Positions 42,042 through 49,768 of a stretch of 57,173 bases of DNA are shown here, one piece after another. Position numbers and translations under genes: made by a program. Each line of letters begins with the position of its first letter. The first letter of the stretch is position 1. Under the pieces are notes generated by a model that saw only the letters and a list, made by a program, of their open reading frames with translations, was not told where the DNA came from and made no database searches. Source of the DNA: an uncultured Myxococcales bacterium (GTDB lineage: Bacteria; Myxococcota_A; UBA9042); NCBI GenBank assembly GCA_903929795.1, contig CAIYWC010000186.1:1-57173 (forward strand), written 5' to 3'.

Positions 42042-42965
42042 CTAGTACGCGCCATAAATGCCACTCTTGATGAACGAAAAGCCGACGCCGGTTGCCTCGT
42101 CCGGCGCGCGCTGAAAATCGGCGCCCAGATCCCAGCAGAGGTGCGCCAGCTGCGGCGCGTGGTCGGCGATTTGCGCGCGCAGCGGCTGCGGCCAGCCGTG
42201 GCGATCGAGGAAGAACTGCAGCTGGGCCAGGTCCACGCGCGACCAGTACACCGCGTCCGCTTGGCGCTTGTTGGCGACGCAGACGTGAAAACACCGCATC
42301 AGCTGCGGCGGCAGCAGGCGCGCCAGGCCGAGCGGGTGCGGCTGGGCGTGGACGGAGACCTGCAGGCGCGCCAGGATGTCGTCGATTCCGGTCAGCGGGT
42401 CGCGAAAAACATAGTGATTTTCCAGCTCTGGCGGGTGGTTGTCGCGCAGCTTGTAGGACAGGCCGCTCGACGCGATGTAGACGCTCGATGCGCACGGCCG
42501 CTCGCCGCGCAGCTGCGCCACGTCGAACTCCACCGAGAACATCAGCCAGCGCCAGTGATCCGGCACGGCGCCCTCCACGACCAGCGGCGCGAACAGCTCC
42601 GCGACGCGCGCCAGCGTGTACGGCTGCGGATTGTGCGGCCGCCGGTAGAAGTACAGCTCCCAGCTGGCGGCGTCAGGCTGCTGTACGCGCTGCTTGATGC
42701 CCCAGACGACCTGCCCGGGACCCAGCCCGGCGTGCAAACGCTGCAGGAGCGCTTCGCCTTGCGCCAGGACACCGTGGGCTTGCCAGCTCCAACGCAGCAG
42801 GTTGACTGACGCCAGATCGCGCGCCGTCGTCGCCTTGGGCGTGTACGGCAGCAGGCAATAGTCGTAATGCGCCGACTCGCCCCGCGGACCTGCGGGCGGC
42901 TGCGGCCACGGCGTCAACCGGGGCTCGCGCGGGCTGGCGTGGAGCTGAAGCCCGTTCAACGCCAT
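42042..42965 (-). CDS. Uncharacterised protein of the six-gene operon, possible ABBA-like fold (2)
   Basis: The 307-residue protein starts at ATG 42963-42965, overlapping the dioxygenase gene by ten bases. It has no signal peptide, membrane helix or familiar motif. Repeated strand-like units end in Y-containing motifs (SWELYFYRRP near 115; SSVYIASSGLSYKL near 170; ADAVYWSRVDLAQLQFFL near 245), and the C-terminus is GFSFIKSGIYGAY. Together these resemble ABBA-type aromatic prenyltransferases, which show little conservation beyond such patterns. This is a weak, by-eye suggestion; a structural model would settle it. The similar pattern in the protein at 39533-40756 makes a duplicated or heteromeric pair conceivable. 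Confidence 0.7.
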   Translation of the reverse strand: MALNGLQLHASPREPRLTPWPQPPAGPRGESAHYDYCLLPYTPKATTARDLASVNLLRWSWQAHGVLAQGEALLQRLHAGLGPGQVVWGIKQRVQQPDAASWELYFYRRPHNPQPYTLARVAELFAPLVVEGAVPDHWRWLMFSVEFDVAQLRGERPCASSVYIASSGLSYKLRDNHPPELENHYVFRDPLTGIDDILARLQVSVHAQPHPLGLARLLPPQLMRCFHVCVANKRQADAVYWSRVDLAQLQFFLDRHGWPQPLRAQIADHAPQLAHLCWDLGADFQRAPDEATGVGFSFIKSGIYGAY

Positions 42966-43834
42966 GACGGGAAGCCATCGGGAGGCGCCGCGAGCCAGTT
43001 TTCCGGTAACCACCGGCTCGACGCCTCTTTGAACTGCGCGACGATGACGCGGCGGTGCCGGCCGGACTTGTTGACCCGCGAGCCGTGCCACGCGCGGCCG
43101 TGGTACAGCAGCACACTGCCGCGCGGCATGACCAGCGGCGGCACCTCTGCGTCCGGCGGCGGCGGTTGGCTCTCTTGCGTCGTCTTCCAGCCCTGGGCGC
43201 CCAGGACCGCGCGGCACGTCAGCGGTTCGCGCTCCGGCTTGCCCTGCACGCGCAGGCAGCCATTCGCCTCGTCGGCGTCATCCAGGGCAATCTGCAAGGA
43301 AACCAAGGTGTCCGGCTCCGAGAGCAGGTACCACGCGTCCTGGTGGGTGCCAAACTGCACGGTGCCGCCCGGCACCTTGTCGATGAGCACGCAATCCACC
43401 AGCTCCGGCGCCTGCATCACCGTGCCCAGGCTGCCGAGAATCTCAGGCCGCCGCAGCAGTTGCGCCACTTCCGGGAGCTGCTGGAGCTGATGGCCCAGGC
43501 GCATCAGGCGCTCGGTGGGCGGCAGCGCCGCGGCCACGGTGGGATCCCAGAAAGGCACAACGGCCGAACCAGATGCGATGAGTCGGTCTGCAAAGCCCGT
43601 GGGCCAAGGCGCGCTGCGATCCGCCGCGTCGGCCGCGACGATGCGCGTGTTCAGGGCTTGCACCAGCTGATCGCACACGTCCGGCGGCACGACGCTGTGC
43701 AGCAAGAAGCCGCCCCAGCGCGCCCAGGCCTGCGTGCACACCGCGGCGGATGGTGCATTCAGGACCGGGAGCGCGAATGGCGCGGGCGGGCCGTCCACGT
43801 ATGCCGTCGCAAGATCACTGCCGGTTTCAGCCAT
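42956..43834 (-). CDS. Phytanoyl-CoA dioxygenase (PhyH)-like Fe(II)/2-oxoglutarate oxygenase
   Basis: The 292-residue protein starts at ATG 43832-43834. The double-stranded beta-helix motifs are present: HxD in QFGTHQDAWYL (near 175) for Fe(II), then LVSLQIALDDADEANGCL, the distal His in LLYHGRAWHGSRVN and the 2-oxoglutarate-binding Arg in GRHRRVIVAQF. Members hydroxylate lipids, amino acids or natural products in the cytoplasm. It is the first gene of the operon down to the GMC oxidoreductase, so hydroxylation followed by oxidation of the alcohol by the GMC enzyme is an attractive but unproven pathway. The open frame upstream of this ATG to 44905 is antisense to another gene and not used. 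Confidence 0.9.
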   Translation of the reverse strand: MAETGSDLATAYVDGPPAPFALPVLNAPSAAVCTQAWARWGGFLLHSVVPPDVCDQLVQALNTRIVAADAADRSAPWPTGFADRLIASGSAVVPFWDPTVAAALPPTERLMRLGHQLQQLPEVAQLLRRPEILGSLGTVMQAPELVDCVLIDKVPGGTVQFGTHQDAWYLLSEPDTLVSLQIALDDADEANGCLRVQGKPEREPLTCRAVLGAQGWKTTQESQPPPPDAEVPPLVMPRGSVLLYHGRAWHGSRVNKSGRHRRVIVAQFKEASSRWLPENWLAAPPDGFPSWR

Positions 43835-44133
43835 GCTTGGCACCCTCGGATCGCACCGCCGGCCGATGCACGCACGCTCCGGCAGGGCACAGGCGGTCGT
43901 GCGGCGCACCGGTGCAGCCTGCGGAAACGTACCATGCAGGGCCGATGGTGTCCAACCAAGCGCCTTGAAAACACGAAACATGCTGACCCAGGTCGGACGC
44001 AAAACTGCTTCGGTCAGGCCAGCGGCATTTCGGACGGGGACCGCGCGCGTTTGCCTATTCGACCGACCCTCCAGAGTGGCTCCGAATCGCGACCCTCCGC
44101 GGTCGTCAGCCCGAAATACCCGGTTTGCGCGCG
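43835..44133. other. Leader region of the six-gene operon
   Basis: The 299 bases between the dioxygenase start and the stop of the upstream membrane-protein gene should hold the operon promoter. GAGGG lies before the dioxygenase ATG on the minus strand. The octamer GACCCTCC occurs twice about 30 bases apart near 44064-44100. Short open frames exist on both strands, but none has a ribosome site and peptide-like features such as a leader with a Gly-Gly end, so I do not call a precursor peptide. Confidence 0.35.
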
Positions 44134-45867
44134 TCAATCCGGATCGGCCAGCGCGCACAGTTTGCCGCGCAGGCCATGCATCCGCACCCAATGCGCGACG
44201 AAACCGAGGTAGGCCGGATCGCGCAGAAAGAACAGGCCGCGCCAGTTGGGCGGTTCCTGGCCCGAGTAGCCGTTGAGCGTCGGCACCCCGGTCAGCTGCG
44301 CGACGAACATGGCGTCGATGTGGACGCTGACCAGCGTGGAGCGCGCATTGACCGGCGACGTGACGTAGAATGCCCTGCAATCCTTGGGTAACTGCACCGC
44401 AAGCGCTTGGAGTCGCGCCGTCTCGGCCGCCTTGTCGAAGCCCTGCCGCGTGCCAACCTGCTCCAGCGCGCCGAACGCCACCAGCAGCACCAGCGCCAGC
44501 CGGCTCGCCCGCGACGCGCGCGCGACCAGCGCGTCCAACGTCCACGCGAGCGCGAGGCCGATCGGCAGCGCGAGCACGATCGGGTACCGGCTGACGGCGC
44601 GGATGCTCTTGATGCCGGGCACCGTATGAAATGCGAACCACCACGGGGAATGGCCGAAATAGCTCATGCCCAGCGCGTAGAACGCAGTCGCAGCCAGCAC
44701 CAGAATCGCCACAAAATGCGCGGAGTTTGGCGTACCCAGCCCGTCGCGCGCCCGCACCGGCCAGCGGCGCACTGCGCGCAGCACCGCGACCGCCAGCAGC
44801 AGCCAACCGACGGTCACCGCGCCGCCCAGGCCGATGCGGTGCTCCCAGTAGAACGGCTGGTCGCGAAATGGCGGGATGACGTCTTCCAGCCAAGCCCACA
44901 GCCAATTGCCGTCGCCCATCACAACCAATGAAAACCAGTGCGGAATCATGCCCCGCGCATCACCGTACGAGCGCCACCCGGCTTGCCGCAGCACCGGCAC
45001 GTACAGCAGCGCAAACGGGATGGCGCCGACGACGAAGACGCCGCCCGCCGCGAGGATCGCCCGCGCATGGACGCGCGCCGCGCGCAGCAGCCAGGCGCGC
45101 GTGATGGCAAAAATCAGGGCAAAAACCAGGCAGAACAGGACAAAAAAGCCAAAGAACCACGCGACATAGACGCCGCTCAGCAGCTGTAGATCCAGCAGGA
45201 GCGCTACCGCTGCCAGCCGCAGGAAGACGCCGCGCGGCCGCAGCGTCTCGGCACCCCGCCCCACGCCGATGAGCAACGCCACCATCAGCGGCAGAAGCAC
45301 CAGCGGCTGGAGCTGCAAGTGCACGAACTGGTTGAACTTTGCGCTGTTGAACGCGAACAGCAGCGACCCCGCAATCGTCGCCAGCGGCCCCAGCCCGAGC
45401 ACGCGGCGCAGCAGCCAGGCCATCGCCGCGTAGTTGAGCGCATTCAGCAGCAGTGTGGATCCCTGCAGCGCGGTCAGCACGCCGGCGCCCAGCGCGCGCA
45501 GCGGCCAGTAGACCAGCCCCTGCAACACGAACGCGTCCGCGTAGCCCAGCGTCCCCGGGACCGGGTAGAACATCGGTGGGCTGGCCCACGGCGCATGCCC
45601 CAGCAGCGCCTGCCATTGGTGCTCGAGCAGGAAGGCGATCAGCCGCGTGTCGCCAGCGTCGCCGGAAATATCCTTGAAATGGCTGGTGAAATCGGCCAAG
45701 TGAAACCAGAACAGCCCCGCCAGACCGCTGGCGACCACGGCCAGCGCGCCCAGCCAGGACCGCGGCCGCGGCGCGGGCCAATGGAGCAGCAACGCAGGCG
45801 GCGTGGAGGTCGCGTCGGTCACAAGCTGGCCTCGGGGCAGGGGATGCGCGCAAACGTGCGTCGGCAT
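44134..45867 (-). CDS. Multi-pass membrane glycosyltransferase-like protein (GT-C type)
   Basis: The 577-residue protein has about ten to twelve membrane helices. The first periplasmic loop contains FKDISGDAGDTRLIAFLLEHQ, a double acidic motif in the position where GT-C enzymes keep their catalytic Asp residues, followed by PMFYPVPGTLGYADAFVLQ. Further on, FNSAKFNQFVHLQLQPL and HTVPGIKSIRAVSRYPIVLA are conserved-looking loops of YfhO/DUF-type membrane proteins. It may transfer sugars from polyprenyl-phosphate donors at the periplasmic face. The start could be ATG 45865-45867 or GTG about 45 bases downstream. It lies upstream of the six-gene operon with a 299-base gap and is probably independent of it. 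Confidence 0.78.
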   Translation of the reverse strand: MPTHVCAHPLPRGQLVTDATSTPPALLLHWPAPRPRSWLGALAVVASGLAGLFWFHLADFTSHFKDISGDAGDTRLIAFLLEHQWQALLGHAPWASPPMFYPVPGTLGYADAFVLQGLVYWPLRALGAGVLTALQGSTLLLNALNYAAMAWLLRRVLGLGPLATIAGSLLFAFNSAKFNQFVHLQLQPLVLLPLMVALLIGVGRGAETLRPRGVFLRLAAVALLLDLQLLSGVYVAWFFGFFVLFCLVFALIFAITRAWLLRAARVHARAILAAGGVFVVGAIPFALLYVPVLRQAGWRSYGDARGMIPHWFSLVVMGDGNWLWAWLEDVIPPFRDQPFYWEHRIGLGGAVTVGWLLLAVAVLRAVRRWPVRARDGLGTPNSAHFVAILVLAATAFYALGMSYFGHSPWWFAFHTVPGIKSIRAVSRYPIVLALPIGLALAWTLDALVARASRASRLALVLLVAFGALEQVGTRQGFDKAAETARLQALAVQLPKDCRAFYVTSPVNARSTLVSVHIDAMFVAQLTGVPTLNGYSGQEPPNWRGLFFLRDPAYLGFVAHWVRMHGLRGKLCALADPD

Positions 45868-46035
45868 GCGCCGCGATTATGCCGGTCGCGCCGGACGTTG
45901 GGAAGCGCGCCGCGGGGGTGGCGCAACGTCAGCGTTTGGCTTACAACCAGCGCCTGGCAAGCGGCGGAGGACCTCCGGCGCGACGGACACAAGCACCAGA
46001 CGCTGGCGGGCGCGAATCCCGAATCGAGGCACACC

Positions 46036-47493
46036 ATGTCCCATCCCGATTGGTCGAAATTGGCGGAGCAGAAGATCGCTGCGGTGCGGGCGGCGCAGGT
46101 TGAATGGGCGGCGCTGCCGATCCAAACGCGCGTGGCCAAGCTGCACGCGGCCAAGCTGGCGATCCTGGCGCGCGGCGAGGAGCTGGCCCAGCTGATTGCC
46201 GACGAAACGCGCAAGCCGCTGGCGGAAGCGTACTCGGCCGAAGTGCTGGCGGTGGGCGATATTTTCGGCTACTGGCTCAAGAAAGGCCCGGACCTGCTCA
46301 AGCCGCGCAAGGGCGACGTGCCGAGCCTCGAGATGCCGGGCAAGAAGGCTTGGGTGGAGCGCGAGCCGCGCGGCGTCGTGCTGTGCATCTCGCCGTGGAA
46401 TTTTCCGGTGCAGTTGCCGATGCGGACCGTGGCGCCGACGCTGCTGGCGGGCAACGGCTTGATCCTCAAGCCCTCGGAAGTCACGCCTCGGAGCGGCGCG
46501 TGGCTGGTCGCGCGGATCCGCGAGGTCATCGGCCCGGTGATCGACGTGCTGGAAGGCGATGGCGCGGCGGGCGCGGCGCTGATCGAGGCCATGCCGGACG
46601 CGGTCGTGTTCACTGGCTCCACGCGCACGGGCCGCAAGGTCAACATGATGTGCGCCGAGCGCGGCATCCCGTGCGAGCTGGAATTGGGCGGCAAGGACTG
46701 CGCGATCGTCCTGGCGGATGCGGACATCGAGCGCACGGCGACGGGCGTGGCCTGGGGCATCGTCAGCAACGCGGGGCAGAATTGCTCGGGCATCGAGCGC
46801 GTCGCCGTGTCTGCGCAGATCGCGCCGCAGTTCGTGCCGCAGCTGGTCGCCAAGCTGCAGCAGACCGCCAAGGACGTGCCTGAGCTGGTGACGCCGATGC
46901 AGCGGCGCATCGTCATCGAGCAGATCACCGACGCGATCGCCCAGGGCGCGCAAATCCTGACCGGCGGGCTGCCCGAGGGCGATGCGCCGATTCCGCCGAC
47001 TTTGCTGACCAAGGTGCCGCGCGGCGCACCTGCTTGGAAAGACGAGTCGTTTGGTCCAATCGCCGTGCTTGAAATCCACGGTTCGGACGCGGAACTGATC
47101 GGCGCGGCCAATGACACGCGCTATGGCTTGGGCAACTCGGTCTGGGGTCACGACACGGCGCACGCGCTGGAAGTCGCCCGCCAGGTGCGGTCGGGCATGG
47201 TGTGGGTGAACAACCACAGCTTTAGCGCCGCGCTGGCTGACCTGCCGTGGGTGGGGATCGGCGATTCCGGCACGGGCATGACCAACAGCCCGGACGTGCT
47301 GCACCTGCTGACGCGGCCGCGGCTCTACGTGGTGGACACCAACAAGGACTTGGAGCCGTGGTGGTATCCGTATGGGCCCAAGTTCCTGGACTTGATGCGA
47401 ATTCTGGTGAGCCGCCAGCAGACCGGCGGCCTCGGCGCGACGCTGAAGACGTTGGGCGCGCTCAAGGCGCGGATGAAAGAAATCAAGAGCTGA
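46036..47493 (+). CDS. Aldehyde dehydrogenase (NAD(P)-dependent)
   Basis: The 485-residue protein is full length. SPWNFPVQLPMRTVAPTLLAGN and LKPSEVTP form the nucleotide site, FTGSTRTGRKV the Rossmann contact, ELGGKD carries the general base Glu, and NAGQNCSGIERV the catalytic Cys. It oxidises an aldehyde to the acid. The last 60 residues (PWWYPYGPKFLDLMRILVSRQ and onward) extend beyond the usual end and are helical, as in fatty-aldehyde-type members that touch membranes, so a long-chain aldehyde is a reasonable guess. Start ATG 46036 is preceded by GAGG. It begins a plus-strand run with RNase HI 20 bases later. Confidence 0.92.
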   Translation: MSHPDWSKLAEQKIAAVRAAQVEWAALPIQTRVAKLHAAKLAILARGEELAQLIADETRKPLAEAYSAEVLAVGDIFGYWLKKGPDLLKPRKGDVPSLEMPGKKAWVEREPRGVVLCISPWNFPVQLPMRTVAPTLLAGNGLILKPSEVTPRSGAWLVARIREVIGPVIDVLEGDGAAGAALIEAMPDAVVFTGSTRTGRKVNMMCAERGIPCELELGGKDCAIVLADADIERTATGVAWGIVSNAGQNCSGIERVAVSAQIAPQFVPQLVAKLQQTAKDVPELVTPMQRRIVIEQITDAIAQGAQILTGGLPEGDAPIPPTLLTKVPRGAPAWKDESFGPIAVLEIHGSDAELIGAANDTRYGLGNSVWGHDTAHALEVARQVRSGMVWVNNHSFSAALADLPWVGIGDSGTGMTNSPDVLHLLTRPRLYVVDTNKDLEPWWYPYGPKFLDLMRILVSRQQTGGLGATLKTLGALKARMKEIKS

Positions 47494-47512
47494 CCTCTGC
47501 CTTTGGACCTGC

Positions 47513-48262
47513 ATGCCCAGTTTCACCTGCTCCACCTGCAACACAAGCTTTGACGTGCCGGAAGCCACCTTGGCGAAATACCCGGGCTGGACGCCGCGCT
47601 TTTGCGCCGCGCATCGCCAGCAGCGCAGCGGTAGCACGTCGCGCTTTGCCAAGCCCGCTCCCGCGCCCAAGCCGCCGCGCGATCCCAACGCCGAGCCAAC
47701 GGTGACGCGGTTGCCACCCGCCGCGGCGTATGGCTCCAAGACGTTTCGCGGCAGCGCCGTGGGCAGTCCATCGGAACTGCGCTTGTCACCTGAGGAAGTA
47801 CTGGAACGCTACAAGACCGGCCCGCAGGACGGCATCTTCACGGACGGCGGCTGCGATCCGAATCCGGGCGCCGGCGGCTGGGCATTCGTCCACGTGGAAG
47901 GCGGCGAAATCGTTGGTCAAGGCTCAGACTGCGAGCGGCTGACGACCAACAACCGCATGGAAATGACCGCCATCATCGAAGCGCTGAAGTCGCTGCCCAA
48001 ACAGGCGCAGCTGACGATCTTCAGCGACAGCGATTTGTGCGTGAAAACACTGACGATTTGGGCCAAGAGCTGGAAGGCCAACGGCTGGCGCAAGAAGACC
48101 GGCGAGGTAAAAAACCTCGATCTGGTGATGGAAGCCTATGACCTGCTGCACGCCCATCCGCACGTAAAAATACAGTGGATTCGCGCACATGACGGCACGC
48201 GGTGGAACGAATACGTCGACGCGCTGGCGAGCGCCGCGTTGCGTCGCGTGGCGCGGCGCTAG
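47513..48262 (+). CDS. rnhA: Ribonuclease HI with N-terminal Cys/His segment
   Basis: The last 150 residues are RNase HI: catalytic Asp in FTDGGCDPNPGAGGWAF, Glu in NNRMEMTAIIEAL, Asp in FSDSDLCVKTL and the C-terminal IRAHDGTRWNEYVDALAS with His and Asp. The enzyme removes RNA from RNA-DNA hybrids such as Okazaki primers and R-loops. The first 100 residues are not part of the standard enzyme. They hold SFTCSTCNTSFDV and RFCAAHR, a Cys-x2-Cys plus Cys-x2-His arrangement that suggests a zinc ribbon, then a Pro/Lys-rich linker. This part may bind nucleic acid; it differs from the known N-terminal hybrid-binding domain of RNase H1. Confidence 0.9.
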   Translation: MPSFTCSTCNTSFDVPEATLAKYPGWTPRFCAAHRQQRSGSTSRFAKPAPAPKPPRDPNAEPTVTRLPPAAAYGSKTFRGSAVGSPSELRLSPEEVLERYKTGPQDGIFTDGGCDPNPGAGGWAFVHVEGGEIVGQGSDCERLTTNNRMEMTAIIEALKSLPKQAQLTIFSDSDLCVKTLTIWAKSWKANGWRKKTGEVKNLDLVMEAYDLLHAHPHVKIQWIRAHDGTRWNEYVDALASAALRRVARR

Positions 48263-48289
48263 GGTCTGGTCGCCGAGCGCGAGGGCAAC

Positions 48290-49648
48290 ATGCAATTGAG
48301 TTTTTGGGGCGCAGCGGGAACGGTTACAGGTTCGCGGCATCTGCTCGCGGCACATGGTCGAAAAATCCTGATTGATTGCGGGATGTTCCAAGGGCTCAAG
48401 GCGCTGCGGGAGCGCAACTGGCAGCCGCCGGGCTTCATCCCCGCGGAGGTCGACGCCGTCATCCTGACGCACGCGCACCTGGACCATTCCGGCTGGCTGC
48501 CGCTGCTGGCAAAATCCGGTTTCAAGGGGCCGATTTACACGACAGCGGCGACGCGCGATCTGGCCGAGGTGCTGCTCATCGACTCCGGCCACCTGCAAGA
48601 AGAGGACGCGCACTTCGCCAACCGCCACGGCTTTTCCCGCCACCAGCCGGCGCTGCCGTTGTTTGGCGAGGCGGATGCCCGGGCGGTCATGGCGCAATTT
48701 CAAGTGGTTGCGTGGCATGAGCCGTTTGATCTCGGCGGCGGCATGTCTGCGACGCTGTACCGCGCGGGGCACATGCTGGGTGCGTCGCTGGCGCGCGTGA
48801 CCGACGGCAAGACCGCGGTCGTGTTCACCGGTGACCTCGGCCGGCCTGACGACCTGCTGCTGCCGGAACCGGAGCGGCTCGACCAGGCGGACCTGATTGT
48901 CTGCGAGTCGACCTATGGCGATCGCCGGCATGGGCCCAGCGATCCGGAGCCGGAGCTTGTGGAAATCGTGCACCGGACGTCGCGGCGCGGCGGCGCGGTC
49001 ATCATTCCGTCGTTCACGGTCGGTCGCGCGCAGCAACTGCTGTGGCACTTTCGCAAGCTGCGCGATCGCGGCGCGATCCCGGACCTGCCCATCTATCTGG
49101 ACAGCCCGATGGCCGCGACGGCGACGTCGCTGTACCAAAAGCACGCGGAATTGCTGCGTTTAAACGCCACTGAGGTCGAGCAGATGTGCACGACGGCGCA
49201 CGTGATTCACACCGTCGAGGAGTCCAAGCAGGTCACGGCGTGGCAGGGCCCGATGATCGTGATTGCTGGAAGCGGCATGGCGACCGGCGGGCGGGTGCTG
49301 CACCACATCAAGGCGTTTGCGCCGGATCACCGAAACACCATTCTTTTTGCGGGCTACCAGTCCATCGGCACACGCGGCGCGGACATGGTCGCCGGCAAGA
49401 CGACCGTGCGCATCCATGGCGAGGACGTGCCGATCCGCGCGGAAGTGGCGCAGCTGGAGAGCCTGAGCGCGCACGCCGACTGGTCGGAGATTCTCCAATG
49501 GCTGCGCGGTTTTCGCAGCGCGCCGCAGCAGGTTGTGATCGTCCACGGCGAGCCGCAGGCCGCGACGGCGCTGGCCAACCACATCGACGCCGGGCTGGGC
49601 TGGCGGACGCACATCGCGCAGCACGGCGAGTCGCTGGGCTTTTCCTGA
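48290..49648 (+). CDS. Metallo-beta-lactamase/beta-CASP RNA-processing-type hydrolase
   Basis: The 452-residue protein has the metal-binding motif HAHLDHSG (near residue 60), further ligands in AGHMLGA, TGDLGR and SLSAHADWSEI, and the beta-CASP module with FTVGRAQQLLWHF and the motif region IAGSGMATGGRVLHH. This fits the CPSF73/YSH1-like bacterial exonuclease/endonuclease group (KH-less). It should cleave RNA with two zinc ions. The residue IVHGEPQAA near the C-terminus is the conserved last motif. It follows rnhA by 27 bases, so an RNA-metabolism pair is plausible. Start ATG 48290 has GAGGG shortly upstream. Confidence 0.93.
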   Translation: MQLSFWGAAGTVTGSRHLLAAHGRKILIDCGMFQGLKALRERNWQPPGFIPAEVDAVILTHAHLDHSGWLPLLAKSGFKGPIYTTAATRDLAEVLLIDSGHLQEEDAHFANRHGFSRHQPALPLFGEADARAVMAQFQVVAWHEPFDLGGGMSATLYRAGHMLGASLARVTDGKTAVVFTGDLGRPDDLLLPEPERLDQADLIVCESTYGDRRHGPSDPEPELVEIVHRTSRRGGAVIIPSFTVGRAQQLLWHFRKLRDRGAIPDLPIYLDSPMAATATSLYQKHAELLRLNATEVEQMCTTAHVIHTVEESKQVTAWQGPMIVIAGSGMATGGRVLHHIKAFAPDHRNTILFAGYQSIGTRGADMVAGKTTVRIHGEDVPIRAEVAQLESLSAHADWSEILQWLRGFRSAPQQVVIVHGEPQAATALANHIDAGLGWRTHIAQHGESLGFS

Positions 49649-49707
49649 CGGCCCAAGGGCCGGGGCAGCATTGACCTCTCAGCAGTTTCGTAGTGGAATG
49701 CCGCCCC
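49649..49707 (+). promoter_or_regulatory. Stem-loops and a probable promoter upstream of the PpiD-like gene
   Basis: Directly after the hydrolase stop, CGGCCC (49649-49654) pairs with GGGCCG (49657-49662). An 11-base arm GGGGCAGCATT (49662-49672) pairs with AATGCCGCCCC (49697-49707) with one mismatch. Between the arms lies a fair sigma70-like promoter: TTGACC (49671-49676), 17-base spacer, TGGAAT (49694-49699). The predicted start is about 60 bases before ATG 49769. The repeat could terminate the upstream unit or act as an operator over the promoter. Confidence 0.45.
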
Positions 49708-49768
49708 TTGCGCCGGGCCCGTAGAGGGTCCGTCTGCCTGCCGCCGTTAATCGGCCGGAGCGACTGAG

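Noticed and set aside
43835..44133. Possible peptide gene in the leader of the six-gene operon
   Set aside because: Short frames on both strands lack a ribosome site and are Arg-rich as expected from GC-rich non-coding DNA.
45877..47739. Long minus-strand open frame (620 codons) opposite the aldehyde dehydrogenase
   Set aside because: It mirrors a clear ALDH gene and has R/Q/H-rich shadow composition without any domain. GC-rich codon use commonly creates such antisense frames.
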